A DNA stretch of 60,831 nt from Algibacter sp. (GTDB lineage: Bacteria > Bacteroidota > Bacteroidia > Flavobacteriales > Flavobacteriaceae), in assembly GCF_029245835.1 (NCBI RefSeq), contig NZ_JAQWOO010000061.1:1-60831 (forward strand). The letters are read 5' to 3'. Under the pieces are notes generated by a model. It saw nothing but the letters and a program-made list of their open reading frames with translations, was not told where the DNA came from and ran no database searches. Both the position numbers and the translations under genes were made by a program. Below, one piece after another: positions 1-8,191 of this stretch. Positions within the stretch are counted from its first letter, which is position 1. Each line of letters opens with the position of its first letter.

Positions 1-1430
1 CTATTGATTTTATCTAAGAAATCAAGAACAATATCGTCTAACTCATCGCTTCCAGCAAGAACATTCATCATCCCATACATTGGCGATGTGTTCTCTTTAT
101 ATATGTCATTAGAACTAGATTGCGATTTTTGGAACTTCGATATTGAGCCTTCTGGAAGAATGTTTTTAACCCCTTTAACTAAGCCAATTTGAAGCTTGTC
201 ACTTATTTTGCTGAGCTTGAATTTTTTGACCTCTTTTATAGATGCTTTTAAATCCTCTAAAAAAGTATCAATAATGTCTTTATGAATGTAATTAATGGTA
301 AAATGTAAACTTGGAGGCAACTGCTGACGTTCAAAGTGCCATCCTTTTTTATTTAAAATGTCTGCCAATTGATAAACATTAATTGTGGAAGATTGAAAAG
401 ATACAATACTCATATCTGGCTGATCTATTAGCTGTAAATCTTTAATTTCATCAATCCCCGCTATCATTTGTTTTGTTGCATTCATTGTGTGTTTGGCCAT
501 GTCTAAATACCCATTTTCACCAATTCCTTTTAATGCTGCCCATGCTCCAGCAATACAGCCTCCAGGTCTTGTCCCTAAAATAGTTGGAGAGCCGTATACT
601 CCACCACTCCATTTGGTGTAAACAGAAAATTGAAACTTTCTTAAACTTGAATTTTTGTATAGTACTATTGATGCGCCTTTTGGTGAATAACCATATTTAT
701 GCATGTCTGCAGAAATAGAAGTTACCCCATCAGCTTTAAAATCAAAATCAACCAATGGATACCCCAACTTTTTAACAAAAGGCAAAATGAACCCTCCAAT
801 ACAGGAGTCTACATGACATAATAAATTGTTCTTTTTTGCTAAGGCTGCTATTTCAGGAATTGGATCTACCAACCCATGGGGGTATGATGGAGCAGACCCA
901 ATAAGTAAAATCGTGTTTTTTGAAATTGCCTTCTCCATTGCTTTTACATCAGCTCTATAGTCTTTAACCGGGACAACAATAAAATCAAGTTTAAAATACT
1001 TGAATGCTTTAATAAAGGCAGGGTGAGCAGATGACGGAATAATTACTTCTGGATTTTTTATGTCGGGCTTATGCTGCTTTGCCCAATCTCTAGCTGTTTT
1101 TACAGCTAATAAAATACTTTCTGTTCCCCCTGAGGTAATATTTCCCCTCACATTAATATCTCCATTAAATAAATCGGCACACATAGAAACTACTTCAGAT
1201 TCCATTCTAGAAAGCGTTGGTGTAGCACTTGGATTCAGCGCATTTTCAGCATAAAATTCATCGTATATCTCTTTGATAAGTTTAGCTTTTTCATCACCCG
1301 GATAATAGACCAAACAAAAAGCTTTCCCTTTTCTCCAGTCAACGTCTTTTGAACGATATTTTTTTAAAGATGATAAAAGTTGCTCTTTACTAGAACCTGT
1401 TTTTGGAAATTGAATTTTAGGTTTTTTCAT
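1..1430 (-). CDS. Sphingosine-1-phosphate-lyase-like PLP-dependent enzyme (C-terminus beyond window)
   Basis: I translated this from the minus strand; it stays open to the window edge, so 476 codons are visible and the C-terminus is missing. The product is a fold-type I PLP enzyme of the group II decarboxylase/sphingosine-phosphate lyase group. The clearest motif is SISADMHKYGYSPKG, with the PLP-binding lysine near residue 245, followed by LYK as in S1P lyases. HVDSCIGGF supplies the usual ring-contacting aspartate region. S1P lyases cleave phosphorylated sphingoid bases to an aldehyde and phosphoethanolamine; a bacterial substrate could be a sphingoid or capnine-like base, but that is inference. 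The ATG at 1428-1430 overlaps the stop of the upstream dipeptidase-like gene as ATGA, so the two are probably translated together. A glutamate or other amino-acid decarboxylase is the main alternative. No N-terminal membrane helix is seen, unlike eukaryotic S1P lyase. Confidence 0.75.
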   Translation of the reverse strand, partial: MKKPKIQFPKTGSSKEQLLSSLKKYRSKDVDWRKGKAFCLVYYPGDEKAKLIKEIYDEFYAENALNPSATPTLSRMESEVVSMCADLFNGDINVRGNITSGGTESILLAVKTARDWAKQHKPDIKNPEVIIPSSAHPAFIKAFKYFKLDFIVVPVKDYRADVKAMEKAISKNTILLIGSAPSYPHGLVDPIPEIAALAKKNNLLCHVDSCIGGFILPFVKKLGYPLVDFDFKADGVTSISADMHKYGYSPKGASIVLYKNSSLRKFQFSVYTKWSGGVYGSPTILGTRPGGCIAGAWAALKGIGENGYLDMAKHTMNATKQMIAGIDEIKDLQLIDQPDMSIVSFQSSTINVYQLADILNKKGWHFERQQLPPSLHFTINYIHKDIIDTFLEDLKASIKEVKKFKLSKISDKLQIGLVKGVKNILPEGSISKFQKSQSSSNDIYKENTSPMYGMMNVLAGSDELDDIVLDFLDKIN

Positions 1431-2884
1431 AACGTATCATCTTTAAAATTTTTTATTAAGAAATTCATGGCGTTTAACCTGAATATTTTGTCTAAAATTT
1501 CTTCTGGAGATAAGTCAAACCATAAATCTTTTCTATACTTATTGATGTTTAAATACACTGTCAAATCTTCTTTTAAAACCGGCATTTTTGACATATTTTC
1601 ATAGCAATCAAAATGATTAATTACACCATCAAAATCAGTCCCTAAGGTAAGTATATCCCAGGCCGATTTTTCACCAATAGACTCAACATAAAAAAAGATT
1701 GTGTCAAGAATTAGCTGGATAAAGGCTTCTTTTTTTTTAATTGGATTTTTAATGGCATTTATTTTTTCTTGAGTGGCTTTTCCGCAATGCCTTCCCTTGT
1801 CAAGTATAATCCCTATTAATCCTTTATAACGATGTATGTGTGTAATTTCTTCTTTACACATATTTATGCTCCAAGAATAAAAAGTAGACTTTTTTGTTTT
1901 GTGAGCGTTGTCTTTTCTTTTGACGGATTCTGCAAAACTATTGAATCCATTTACTGCTGTATGGCTAGATATTGTAGGAATAATATCTGCTGGATTATTT
2001 ATGTTGTGCTTTTCTATTAAATCATAGTATTCCATTCTTGATTGTACACTCATGTGTCTTGTATCAATAAGTATTCTCTTTCCATTTTCCTTACTTAATA
2101 AAGCGCTTATTACTTTTTTACCGACAGATGTAAACCCTAAATTAAGTCCTTTTGTTTGGTCACAAGTAACCCGAGTGGCTGATGAAAGAGATGTGGCATG
2201 ACCACATAATTGATTCCAAAAATGATGAGCAAAGGTCATGAAAAAGGGTGGGTACTTTCGTTTTTTTAAGGCTTTAACATTGTCTAACAGCAACTCTTCA
2301 AGTTGTTTGTCATTTAATTGTTGAGATTCATTGGTTCCACAATTTAGAACATGTGCTCCTTCAATGGTGACTACTATTGCTATGTTACCTGGATCTTTTT
2401 CTAGCCAGTTATTTAATTCAGCAAAGTTTCTTACAACCTTATAATTGTATTTTCCACAAGGGGAAGGTCCTTGGTTGTTTATAAGGAAATCGTATTGTTC
2501 ATTTAAGTCTTCATAATAATTTTCATTTGATTTATATTTATGGTATTGTCCTTTATTTATTCCTGAAACGTTAACTACAATAGCTTCAACATTTTTTTCC
2601 CCTAGTAGAAATTTAGGAATGGGCTTGTAGTTTATAAACCCTCTTTCTACTGGGTAAAGGGAGTCAAAAATAACACGGACATTACCGTTTACACAATGGT
2701 AAAAATTGGATTGTGAAACTTTTGAAATAAAATCAGAAAGTTTGACTATTTTTTTTCCTATAAAATTATTTATTAATGCATTTTCGTTTTCATCCCAAAG
2801 ATTAGTTATTCCATCTTTATTGTTATGAAACACCCTCATTGTAGGATGACAATGTATATCTACAAAAAAATCTTTTTGTGCCAT
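1427..2884 (-). CDS. Membrane-dipeptidase-like (peptidase M19 family) metallohydrolase
   Basis: 485 residues with the metal-ligand pattern of renal-dipeptidase-type amidohydrolases: VDIHCHPT at residues 8-15, an internal IEGAHVL segment, ILIDTRHMS (usual vDlSH), PTISSHTAVNG and near the C-terminus LGTDFDGVINHF, equivalent to the family's GsDFDG. M19 enzymes hydrolyse dipeptides or related amides. This copy is longer than typical M19 proteins (about 320-400 residues) and has no signal peptide, so it is predicted cytoplasmic. The HxH at the N-terminus differs from the common HxD, which might change metal binding or substrate. It is the first gene of a two-gene unit with the PLP enzyme (4-bp ATGA overlap). 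Exact substrate is unknown. Family assignment is fairly firm; function as a peptidase is less so. Confidence 0.72.
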   Translation of the reverse strand: MAQKDFFVDIHCHPTMRVFHNNKDGITNLWDENENALINNFIGKKIVKLSDFISKVSQSNFYHCVNGNVRVIFDSLYPVERGFINYKPIPKFLLGEKNVEAIVVNVSGINKGQYHKYKSNENYYEDLNEQYDFLINNQGPSPCGKYNYKVVRNFAELNNWLEKDPGNIAIVVTIEGAHVLNCGTNESQQLNDKQLEELLLDNVKALKKRKYPPFFMTFAHHFWNQLCGHATSLSSATRVTCDQTKGLNLGFTSVGKKVISALLSKENGKRILIDTRHMSVQSRMEYYDLIEKHNINNPADIIPTISSHTAVNGFNSFAESVKRKDNAHKTKKSTFYSWSINMCKEEITHIHRYKGLIGIILDKGRHCGKATQEKINAIKNPIKKKEAFIQLILDTIFFYVESIGEKSAWDILTLGTDFDGVINHFDCYENMSKMPVLKEDLTVYLNINKYRKDLWFDLSPEEILDKIFRLNAMNFLIKNFKDDTL

Positions 2885-2897
2885 TTTAATTTATAAT

Positions 2898-2905
2898 CAA
2901 AATTA
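2898..2905 (-). promoter_or_regulatory. Candidate -7 element (TAATTTTG) for the dipeptidase/PLP-enzyme unit
   Basis: Read on the minus strand the bases are TAATTTTG, an exact match to the Bacteroidetes -7 consensus TAnnTTTG, ending 13 nt before the ATG at 2884. I found no convincing -33 TTTG. Short AT-rich matches occur by chance in this genome. Confidence 0.35.
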
Positions 2906-3058
2906 GAGTTCTTAATATAGTAATAATTTGTCTTTATTATTTTACTTAGAAAGCTCTCTTAAGAAGATTAGTTAATATAGTGGGACTAACTATTTTGTTT
3001 GTGATCGTTTATTAAACAATTTACTTTAATTAGACTTTATTAGCTTTTGTAAGCTAAA

Positions 3059-4489
3059 TCAATACTTGGACACTACAGTTCGAGAACTACTATTTAACCC
3101 ATCAAACCGTATCAAGTATAACCCTGTAGACCAGTTTTCTGTTTGGATAATACTTGTTTTGTCTATTTTTTGTTGAAACACCAATTTTCCAGCAATAGAA
3201 TAAATACTTACCAGACCACTTTCAAAAACCTCGAGTTTAATTTCGTTATTAAAAGGGTTGGGGTATGCTTTGACAGGATTTTCACCAAATTGCACAACTG
3301 AAGCTGCGCTACAAGGCGTTTTTAACGACTGGAACCAATCTAATGCAGTAGTAAGCGCTGGGAAAACACATGCATTATGATTTAAGCCTGAACCTGAATT
3401 AATCGATTGAACATATGGAGCACCATTAGTGTTCATTACAGAATCTGCAACTAAAGCATTGGTATATGCCACCTGTTCGTCTGCCGTACAATAATACATA
3501 TTGACAGGCTCTTGAGGAGTCCAATCGTAATTATCGTTGTCCAAAAGAGCTACCCATAGAGGGTGAGTCTTATTTACTGAATCATTTATAAAATTCATTA
3601 GAACACTATCAATAATCAATGAGTCCATAACTTGAGGAAGCAAACCATTTAATTGTCCCATGCCTAATGTGGTATTATTACCATCAAAAAAGGGAGGCAC
3701 AATAGTGTCGTATGGAGATTTTAATATGTCAGACCAGCTGTTAAATATGTTGCCATAAACATGCTCATAAGAAGCCAATAAATAAGCGATATATCCAGGG
3801 TTTGAATAAGGGGTAAGTGAGGTTAAACTATCCGCCATTGTAATGGACAGTACATAAGGTCCTGAACAAGGCGCTGAAGCAATTATATCAAATTCATTTG
3901 ATAAACCATTATCGTTAATGTATTTATGAGTAGCCATACAAGCGTGACCTCCTTGCGAGTAACCAGTAATAAATACTTCACCATTGTCAATCATACCTAA
4001 GCTGTCTGAGATGAACTCTCTTGCTGCTCTAATCATATCGATTGAAGCCGTTGCTTCAGATTCTCCATGAACATAGGGATGTAATCCAGGGCTTTCTCCC
4101 ATGCCAACATAGTCTGGCATACATGTAAAATAGCCGCCAGCTGAAAACACTTTTCCAATCAATGTTTCCTGTATGTTATAAGAGGGGACATCAACTTTCT
4201 TCAAAGACGTACCGTGATGATATACAGCCATTGGGAAATCCAAGCAGGTAGTATTGGTTGGCACTAAAAAAGCACCAGAAGCAATCGTAGGATTACCATG
4301 AGCATCAACAGTATTGTAAATCATTTTATACATGTCAACATCAAAAGGCAAGTTTAAACCTGTTGATGTACTAAGAATAAAAGATAGTGTCGTTTCAACG
4401 TAATTGCAAGAAACTAAATATTGAGAATTCACCTTTTTTATGGGAGAAAACCATAAAATAAAAAGTGATGCATATAAAATGTTTTTCAT
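3059..4489 (-). CDS. Secreted alpha/beta hydrolase (secretory-lipase-like) with T9SS type A sorting domain
   Basis: 476 residues. A signal peptide (MKNILYASLFILWFSP, cleavage near VNSQ) is followed by an alpha/beta-hydrolase domain whose nucleophile elbow is GYSQGGHA. The flanking MPDYVGMGES and the overall length fit the secretory lipase/LIP-type family. The last 75 or so residues, starting at VKAYPNPFNNEI and ending in RTVVSKY, are a type A Por-secretion (T9SS) C-terminal signal. The protein should therefore be exported to the periplasm, cross the outer membrane by T9SS and be released or anchored at the cell surface. It probably cleaves an ester such as an acylglycerol or a small acyl ester. 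It is monocistronic and divergent from the flavodoxin gene, with about 190 bp between them. Substrate is not readable from the sequence. Confidence 0.85.
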   Translation of the reverse strand: MKNILYASLFILWFSPIKKVNSQYLVSCNYVETTLSFILSTSTGLNLPFDVDMYKMIYNTVDAHGNPTIASGAFLVPTNTTCLDFPMAVYHHGTSLKKVDVPSYNIQETLIGKVFSAGGYFTCMPDYVGMGESPGLHPYVHGESEATASIDMIRAAREFISDSLGMIDNGEVFITGYSQGGHACMATHKYINDNGLSNEFDIIASAPCSGPYVLSITMADSLTSLTPYSNPGYIAYLLASYEHVYGNIFNSWSDILKSPYDTIVPPFFDGNNTTLGMGQLNGLLPQVMDSLIIDSVLMNFINDSVNKTHPLWVALLDNDNYDWTPQEPVNMYYCTADEQVAYTNALVADSVMNTNGAPYVQSINSGSGLNHNACVFPALTTALDWFQSLKTPCSAASVVQFGENPVKAYPNPFNNEIKLEVFESGLVSIYSIAGKLVFQQKIDKTSIIQTENWSTGLYLIRFDGLNSSSRTVVSKY

Positions 4490-4679
4490 CTTAAAAGTGT
4501 TCGAATTGTTAATTTAAAGGGTATAATATAAATCAATTATTATAATCTGTTTCGTCTTGTTTAAAAAACATTTAAAACAAGTTTATCCATTCCATAAATT
4601 TAATATAATTTTACTTATTAAGATTTATTATAAATAATAGGCTTTTATTTGCTTGAAATTTCTGCAGTAAATTATATCT

Positions 4680-5225
4680 ATGAAAATAAAACTAATTTTT
4701 GGAAGCGATACCGGTAATACAGATTACGTGGTAGACACCTATATTATTAATTTATTAGATCCATTTGAAGTTAGTGTAACAGAAGTGCATAATTTAAAAC
4801 CTAAAGACTGGGATACTGAAGATTTTATACTTTTGGGAATACCAACATGGTATGATGGTGATCTTCAAAGTGATTGGGAAGATTATTATGACGAATTTAC
4901 TCAAATAGATTTTACAGGTAAAACAGTGGCTATATTTGGTCTTGGCGATCAAATTGGATATAGCGAATATTTTGTTGATGGAATTGGGGTTTTAGCAAAA
5001 GTAATCATGCATAATGGAGGGAATATAATTGGGCACTGGCCAACTAAAGACTATGATTATGACGAATCCAAAGCCTTGGTTAACGAAGATTACTTTTACG
5101 GATTAGCTATTGATGAAGATAATGAATCTGACTTAACTTTTGAAAGAGTTGATAAGTGGATAAAACAACTTAAAAAGGAAATTAATCAGATAAAATCTAT
5201 TCCAAAAAACCTAGACTTAGCTTAG
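4680..5225 (+). CDS. fldA: Flavodoxin
   Basis: 181 residues, the length of long-chain flavodoxins. The FMN-phosphate loop GSDTGNT is at residues 9-15. The segment LLGIPTWYDGDLQSDW carries the aromatic residue that stacks on the isoalloxazine ring, and FGLGDQIGYSEYFVDG gives the second FMN-binding loop. It is an acidic cytoplasmic one-electron carrier that can replace ferredoxin, often under iron limitation. No Fur-like box was recognised upstream. It is transcribed alone, divergent from the lipase-like gene; the terminator just downstream points the other way and serves the tRNA. Confidence 0.95.
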   Translation: MKIKLIFGSDTGNTDYVVDTYIINLLDPFEVSVTEVHNLKPKDWDTEDFILLGIPTWYDGDLQSDWEDYYDEFTQIDFTGKTVAIFGLGDQIGYSEYFVDGIGVLAKVIMHNGGNIIGHWPTKDYDYDESKALVNEDYFYGLAIDEDNESDLTFERVDKWIKQLKKEINQIKSIPKNLDLA

Positions 5226-5250
5226 TCTTTTTGAGTCAGTAAATTCTAAC

Positions 5251-5279
5251 AAAAAAAGCCCCCACTATCTGTGGAGGCT
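5251..5279 (-). terminator. Intrinsic terminator downstream of the tRNA
   Basis: On the minus strand a GC-rich hairpin (AGCCtCCAC / GTGGgGGCT with one mismatched pair) is followed by seven T residues. It lies 5 nt past the tRNA 3' end, between the tRNA and the convergent flavodoxin gene. Confidence 0.75.
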
Positions 5280-5283
5280 ATCG

Positions 5284-5357
5284 TGGGCCCAGAAGGGCTC
5301 GAACCTTCGACCCCCTGATTATGAGTCAGGTGCTCTAACCAACTGAGCTATAGGACC
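5284..5357 (-). tRNA. tRNA with CAT anticodon (tRNA-Ile2 or elongator tRNA-Met)
   Basis: Minus-strand cloverleaf of 74 nt: acceptor GGTCCTA, D-arm GCTC-AGTTGGTTA-GAGC, anticodon stem CCTGA/TCAGG with loop CTCATAA (anticodon CAT), T-arm GAAGG-TTCGAGC-CCTTC, acceptor 3' strand TGGGCCC and discriminator A. CCA is not encoded. A CAT anticodon belongs to initiator Met, elongator Met or lysidine-modified Ile2. The G1-C72 pair argues against initiator. I cannot decide between the other two without TilS identity-element analysis. Acceptor position 3-70 is a T/C mismatch and 6-67 is a wobble pair. Confidence 0.92.
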
Positions 5358-5541
5358 GAAATTGGAGTGCAATATTACTACTTATTTTAATTGTTAGCAA
5401 GAAACGAACACTAATAAATTTTAAAAAATATTTCCTTTTTAAGAAAGTTTAAAATATTTAATACGAGAACATAGTGATTACGCAAGTTCTTACTTTTTTA
5501 ATTTATTTCACTTAAAACTAAAAAATTTAAACCTGTGAAAA

Positions 5542-5946
5542 TTATTCTTTGATCTCTTGACATAACTCAATTAAAACACCATTTGATGATTTTGGATGTA
5601 AAAAAACAAACAACTTATTATCGGCACCCCGCTTTGGTATTTCATTTAATACCTTAAAACCCTCTTTTTTAAGTCGCTTAATTTCAGATTCAATATCATC
5701 AACATCAAAAGCAATGTGATGAATCCCTTCGCCTTTTTTATCTACAAATTTTGCTATTGGACTATCTTTTTTTGTAGCCTCAAGGAGTTCAATTTTATTA
5801 TCGCCAACTTTAAAAAAAGAAGTTTTTACACCTTCACTTTTTACTTCTTCAGTTTTATAATGCGGTTCACCAAAGAGTTTGGAAAACAATTCATTAGAAT
5901 CTTTTAGACTTTTTACAGCTATTCCTATATGTTCAATTTTATTCAT
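5542..5946 (-). CDS. mce: Methylmalonyl-CoA epimerase
   Basis: 134 residues, the usual size for this VOC-superfamily enzyme. It has the paired betaalphabetabetabeta modules: KIEHIGIAVKSL at the N-terminus and GEGIHHIAFDVDDI in the middle, supplying the metal-binding histidines, then NGVLIELCQ with the metal-binding glutamate. It interconverts the (R)- and (S)-epimers of methylmalonyl-CoA in propionyl-CoA/succinyl-CoA metabolism, in the cytoplasm. It is transcribed alone on the minus strand, divergent from rbfA. A glyoxalase-like function is the alternative, but the spacing of motifs favours epimerase. Confidence 0.9.
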   Translation of the reverse strand: MNKIEHIGIAVKSLKDSNELFSKLFGEPHYKTEEVKSEGVKTSFFKVGDNKIELLEATKKDSPIAKFVDKKGEGIHHIAFDVDDIESEIKRLKKEGFKVLNEIPKRGADNKLFVFLHPKSSNGVLIELCQEIKE

Positions 5947-5965
5947 TGAAAAAGTTAATTATTTC

Positions 5966-5985
5966 ATTTCCGCAAAGGCGGAAAT
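5966..5985. repeat. Small perfect inverted repeat (TTTCCGC family)
   Basis: ATTTCCGC-AAAG-GCGGAAAT gives an 8-bp perfect stem with a 4-nt loop, just upstream of mce. Related hairpins occur inside lepA at 11422-11437 (TTTCGC-GAAA-GCGAAA) and inside the elaA-like gene at 43275-43290 (CGCTTCCGCGGAAGCG). No T-run follows, so it is not a simple terminator. Confidence 0.6.
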
Positions 5986-6049
5986 CTCTTAAATTCCATA
6001 TCAAAATACGAAAATCACTTTAAAAGTAACATAATCTTTAAATATCCGT

Positions 6050-6057
6050 TATTTTTG
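6050..6057 (+). promoter_or_regulatory. Candidate -7 element (TATTTTTG) for rbfA
   Basis: An exact TAnnTTTG match 29 nt before the rbfA start. No clear -33 partner was seen. Confidence 0.4.
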
Positions 6058-6086
6058 TGCCCTAAACCTTTAACAGGTATTAAGCA

Positions 6087-6491
6087 ATGAGTAATATAGA
6101 GGAAAGTCAAAGACAAAAAAAAATAGGAACCGTTTTACAGCAGGATTTAGTTGAAGTTCTTCAAGGCGCTGCTACACAGGGCGGTATGCGAGGTGTATTA
6201 ATATCTGTTTCTAAAGTAAAAGTAACTGTAGATTTAGGTGTGGCAAGAGTCTATTTAAGTATTTTTCCTAATGATAAAGGTAAAGAATTACTGGAAGGCA
6301 TTAAATCTAACACGCCAGCAATTCGTCATGAATTAGCACAACGTACTAGACACCAACTACGCCGTATGCCTAATTTAGAATTTTTTATTGATGATTCTTT
6401 AGAGTATATCGACCAAATAGAAAAGTCTTTAAAAGGGAAAGAAAATCCAATAAAAGACCCTACAATTTTAGAAAAAAGAAAAAAATCTTAA
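6087..6491 (+). CDS. rbfA: 30S ribosome-binding factor A
   Basis: 134 residues with the KH-like RbfA fold: SQRQKKIGTVLQQDLVEVLQ at the start, ISVSKVKVTVDLGVARVYLS in the middle, and the characteristic IRHELAQRTRHQLRRMPNLEFFID. It binds the immature 30S subunit near helix 1 of 16S rRNA and promotes late maturation and cold adaptation. A basic C-terminal tail (EKRKKS) follows. It is followed 98 nt later by an ABC-type permease gene on the same strand, an rbfA-LolC/E-like order. Confidence 0.95.
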   Translation: MSNIEESQRQKKIGTVLQQDLVEVLQGAATQGGMRGVLISVSKVKVTVDLGVARVYLSIFPNDKGKELLEGIKSNTPAIRHELAQRTRHQLRRMPNLEFFIDDSLEYIDQIEKSLKGKENPIKDPTILEKRKKS

Positions 6492-6589
6492 TTTTTTAAT
6501 TGAGCTTTTAATCAGATAATATTTATTGGTTTTTTAATGGTCTGCTTGAACATTCATTTTGTCATTATATTTTCATAATATTATAAATT

Positions 6590-7795
6590 ATGAATGTTTC
6601 TCTATACATAGCAAAACGTTACTTACGCTCAAAGAGCACTAACAATGCTATTAACTTTATAACTTACATAGCTATTATTGGTGTTATTTTAGGTTCTGCA
6701 TCTTTATTTATTGTACTTTCTGGTTTTGCAGGTTTAAAAGATTTTACACTTCAGTTTTCAAGTCAGGTAGACCCCGACTTAAAAGCCGAAACTTCCATAG
6801 GAAAATCATTCATCCTAACCGAAGATGAGACCAACAAACTCAATAATTTAGAAGCTATTGCTAGCTATTCTAAAATTGTAGAAGAACGTGTGTTTTTAGC
6901 CTCTGAAGACAAAAACACACTAGCTATTATAAAGGGTGTTGACGAAAAGTTTCAAAGTGTAGTGGCCATCGATTCTACTTTAGATTATGGGAATTGGATA
7001 GAACAAAAAACCAATCAATTGGTTGTAGGTTGGGGTATTTCCAATAGCTTATCCCTTGGTGTTTTAGATTTTACAAAACCCATAAATATTTATGTTCCAA
7101 AACCAGGAAAAGGTCAAATAACATCCACAAAAAATGCATTTAATTCTATAAGTGCTATAAACGTTGGCGTGTTTTATATTAACGAAACTCTAAACGACAC
7201 TTATGTCTATGCACCGATAGATTTAGCTAGGAATTTACTTAATTACCAACCCAACCAAATTACATCAATAGAGTTTAAACTCAAAAGCGGTGTAGATGAA
7301 ACACAAGCCAAAACAAACATTCAAGCCATTCTGGGCGATAAAGTGATATTAAAAAACAGAGCACAACTTAACGATGCGCTTTACAAAATGCTAAACACCG
7401 AAAATTTAGCCGTCTACCTCATCTTTACACTTGTGCTCATCATAGCGTTTTTCAACGTTATTGGCTCATTAATTATGATGATGCTCGATAAAAAAAGAAG
7501 CCTAAGTACCCTATTTAACATTGGTGCTACTGTAAAAGACATCCGAAAAATATTTTTTTACCAAGGCAGTTTAATGAGTGTATTTGGCGGGCTCATTGGG
7601 TTAGGCGTCGCACTCATCATCACAGCGCTACAAAAAGTATTTAACCTCGTCATGATAACCCCAACACTAGCCTACCCCATAACCATAAAATTAGAGAACT
7701 TCTTTATTGTTTTTATTACCATTTCTGTTTTAGGGGTTATTGCTTCAAAAATTGCATCAGCGCGAATTACAAAATCTTTAATTCAGAATTTATAA
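6590..7795 (+). CDS. LolC/E-type FtsX-family ABC transporter permease
   Basis: 401 residues with the topology of lipoprotein-releasing permeases: a cytoplasmic start (YIAKRYLRSKS), a first membrane helix ending VLSGFAGLKDFTL, a periplasmic MacB-like domain of about 230 residues, then three C-terminal helices (near 275-300, 320-350 and 370-390). The middle motif LDKKRSLSTLFNIGAT is the FtsX-family loop that contacts the ATPase. LolC/E with LolD moves lipoproteins from the inner membrane to LolA. The ATPase LolD is not encoded nearby, so the partner must lie elsewhere. An exporter of another class is possible. Confidence 0.8.
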   Translation: MNVSLYIAKRYLRSKSTNNAINFITYIAIIGVILGSASLFIVLSGFAGLKDFTLQFSSQVDPDLKAETSIGKSFILTEDETNKLNNLEAIASYSKIVEERVFLASEDKNTLAIIKGVDEKFQSVVAIDSTLDYGNWIEQKTNQLVVGWGISNSLSLGVLDFTKPINIYVPKPGKGQITSTKNAFNSISAINVGVFYINETLNDTYVYAPIDLARNLLNYQPNQITSIEFKLKSGVDETQAKTNIQAILGDKVILKNRAQLNDALYKMLNTENLAVYLIFTLVLIIAFFNVIGSLIMMMLDKKRSLSTLFNIGATVKDIRKIFFYQGSLMSVFGGLIGLGVALIITALQKVFNLVMITPTLAYPITIKLENFFIVFITISVLGVIASKIASARITKSLIQNL

Positions 7796-7825
7796 ATTAT
7801 TTGGACGATCCCCGAAGAAAAATCC

Positions 7826-7894
7826 GGTCAGGCTTTTCGCTATATCTTTTTTGAGAAAAACAAAAAAGGATGCCGCTACAATCCTTATCGCGGG
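7826..7894 (+). repeat. Dispersed repeat, copy A
   Basis: It begins GGTCAGGCTTTTCGC and TATATCTTTTTT and ends with the core AAAAAAGGATGCCG then CTACAATCCTTATCGCG. The same modules in the same order recur, interrupted and diverged, at 47871-48054. Both copies are intergenic and on the plus strand. Confidence 0.6.
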
Positions 7895-8101
7895 TTTATC
7901 CGTAAAATTTAGTTTTTCACTAACTCCAAATCTATTTGCGCTTATCCTTACTTGGAAAAACAAACTAAAAAAATAATGTGTTAACGAATGATAAGTAGAA
8001 ATTTCCTAATAAATCGATTTGATTTTTTATTTCGTTTTGCATCAAGGCAAAATAAAAAGGAGAAAAATTCAGTTTAAAGATATCTGAAAAACACCCCTAA
8101 A

Positions 8102-8117
8102 GTCCCCTCAAGGGGAC
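8102..8117. repeat. Perfect inverted repeat GTCCCCT-CA-AGGGGAC
   Basis: Seven-bp GC-rich arms separated by 2 nt, between convergent genes. It could terminate either transcript but lacks a following T-run. The surrounding ACCCCTAAAGTCCCC looks like flavobacterial intergenic repeat sequence. Confidence 0.5.
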
Positions 8118-8191
8118 AAACAAAACCAAGAATCTTCGTTCTTAAAAACAAAAATATGTATTCTAAGAAACTAATAAATTCGTTTCTAAAA

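Larger units (their letters stand above)
7796..8191. other. Gene-free convergent interval with repeat debris
   Basis: This 396-bp gap lies between the convergent permease and dusB genes. It holds a dispersed-repeat copy (7826-7894) and a 16-bp interrupted palindrome, GTCCCCT-CA-AGGGGAC, at 8102-8117. I see no coding potential and no canonical terminator with a T-run. Confidence 0.6.
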
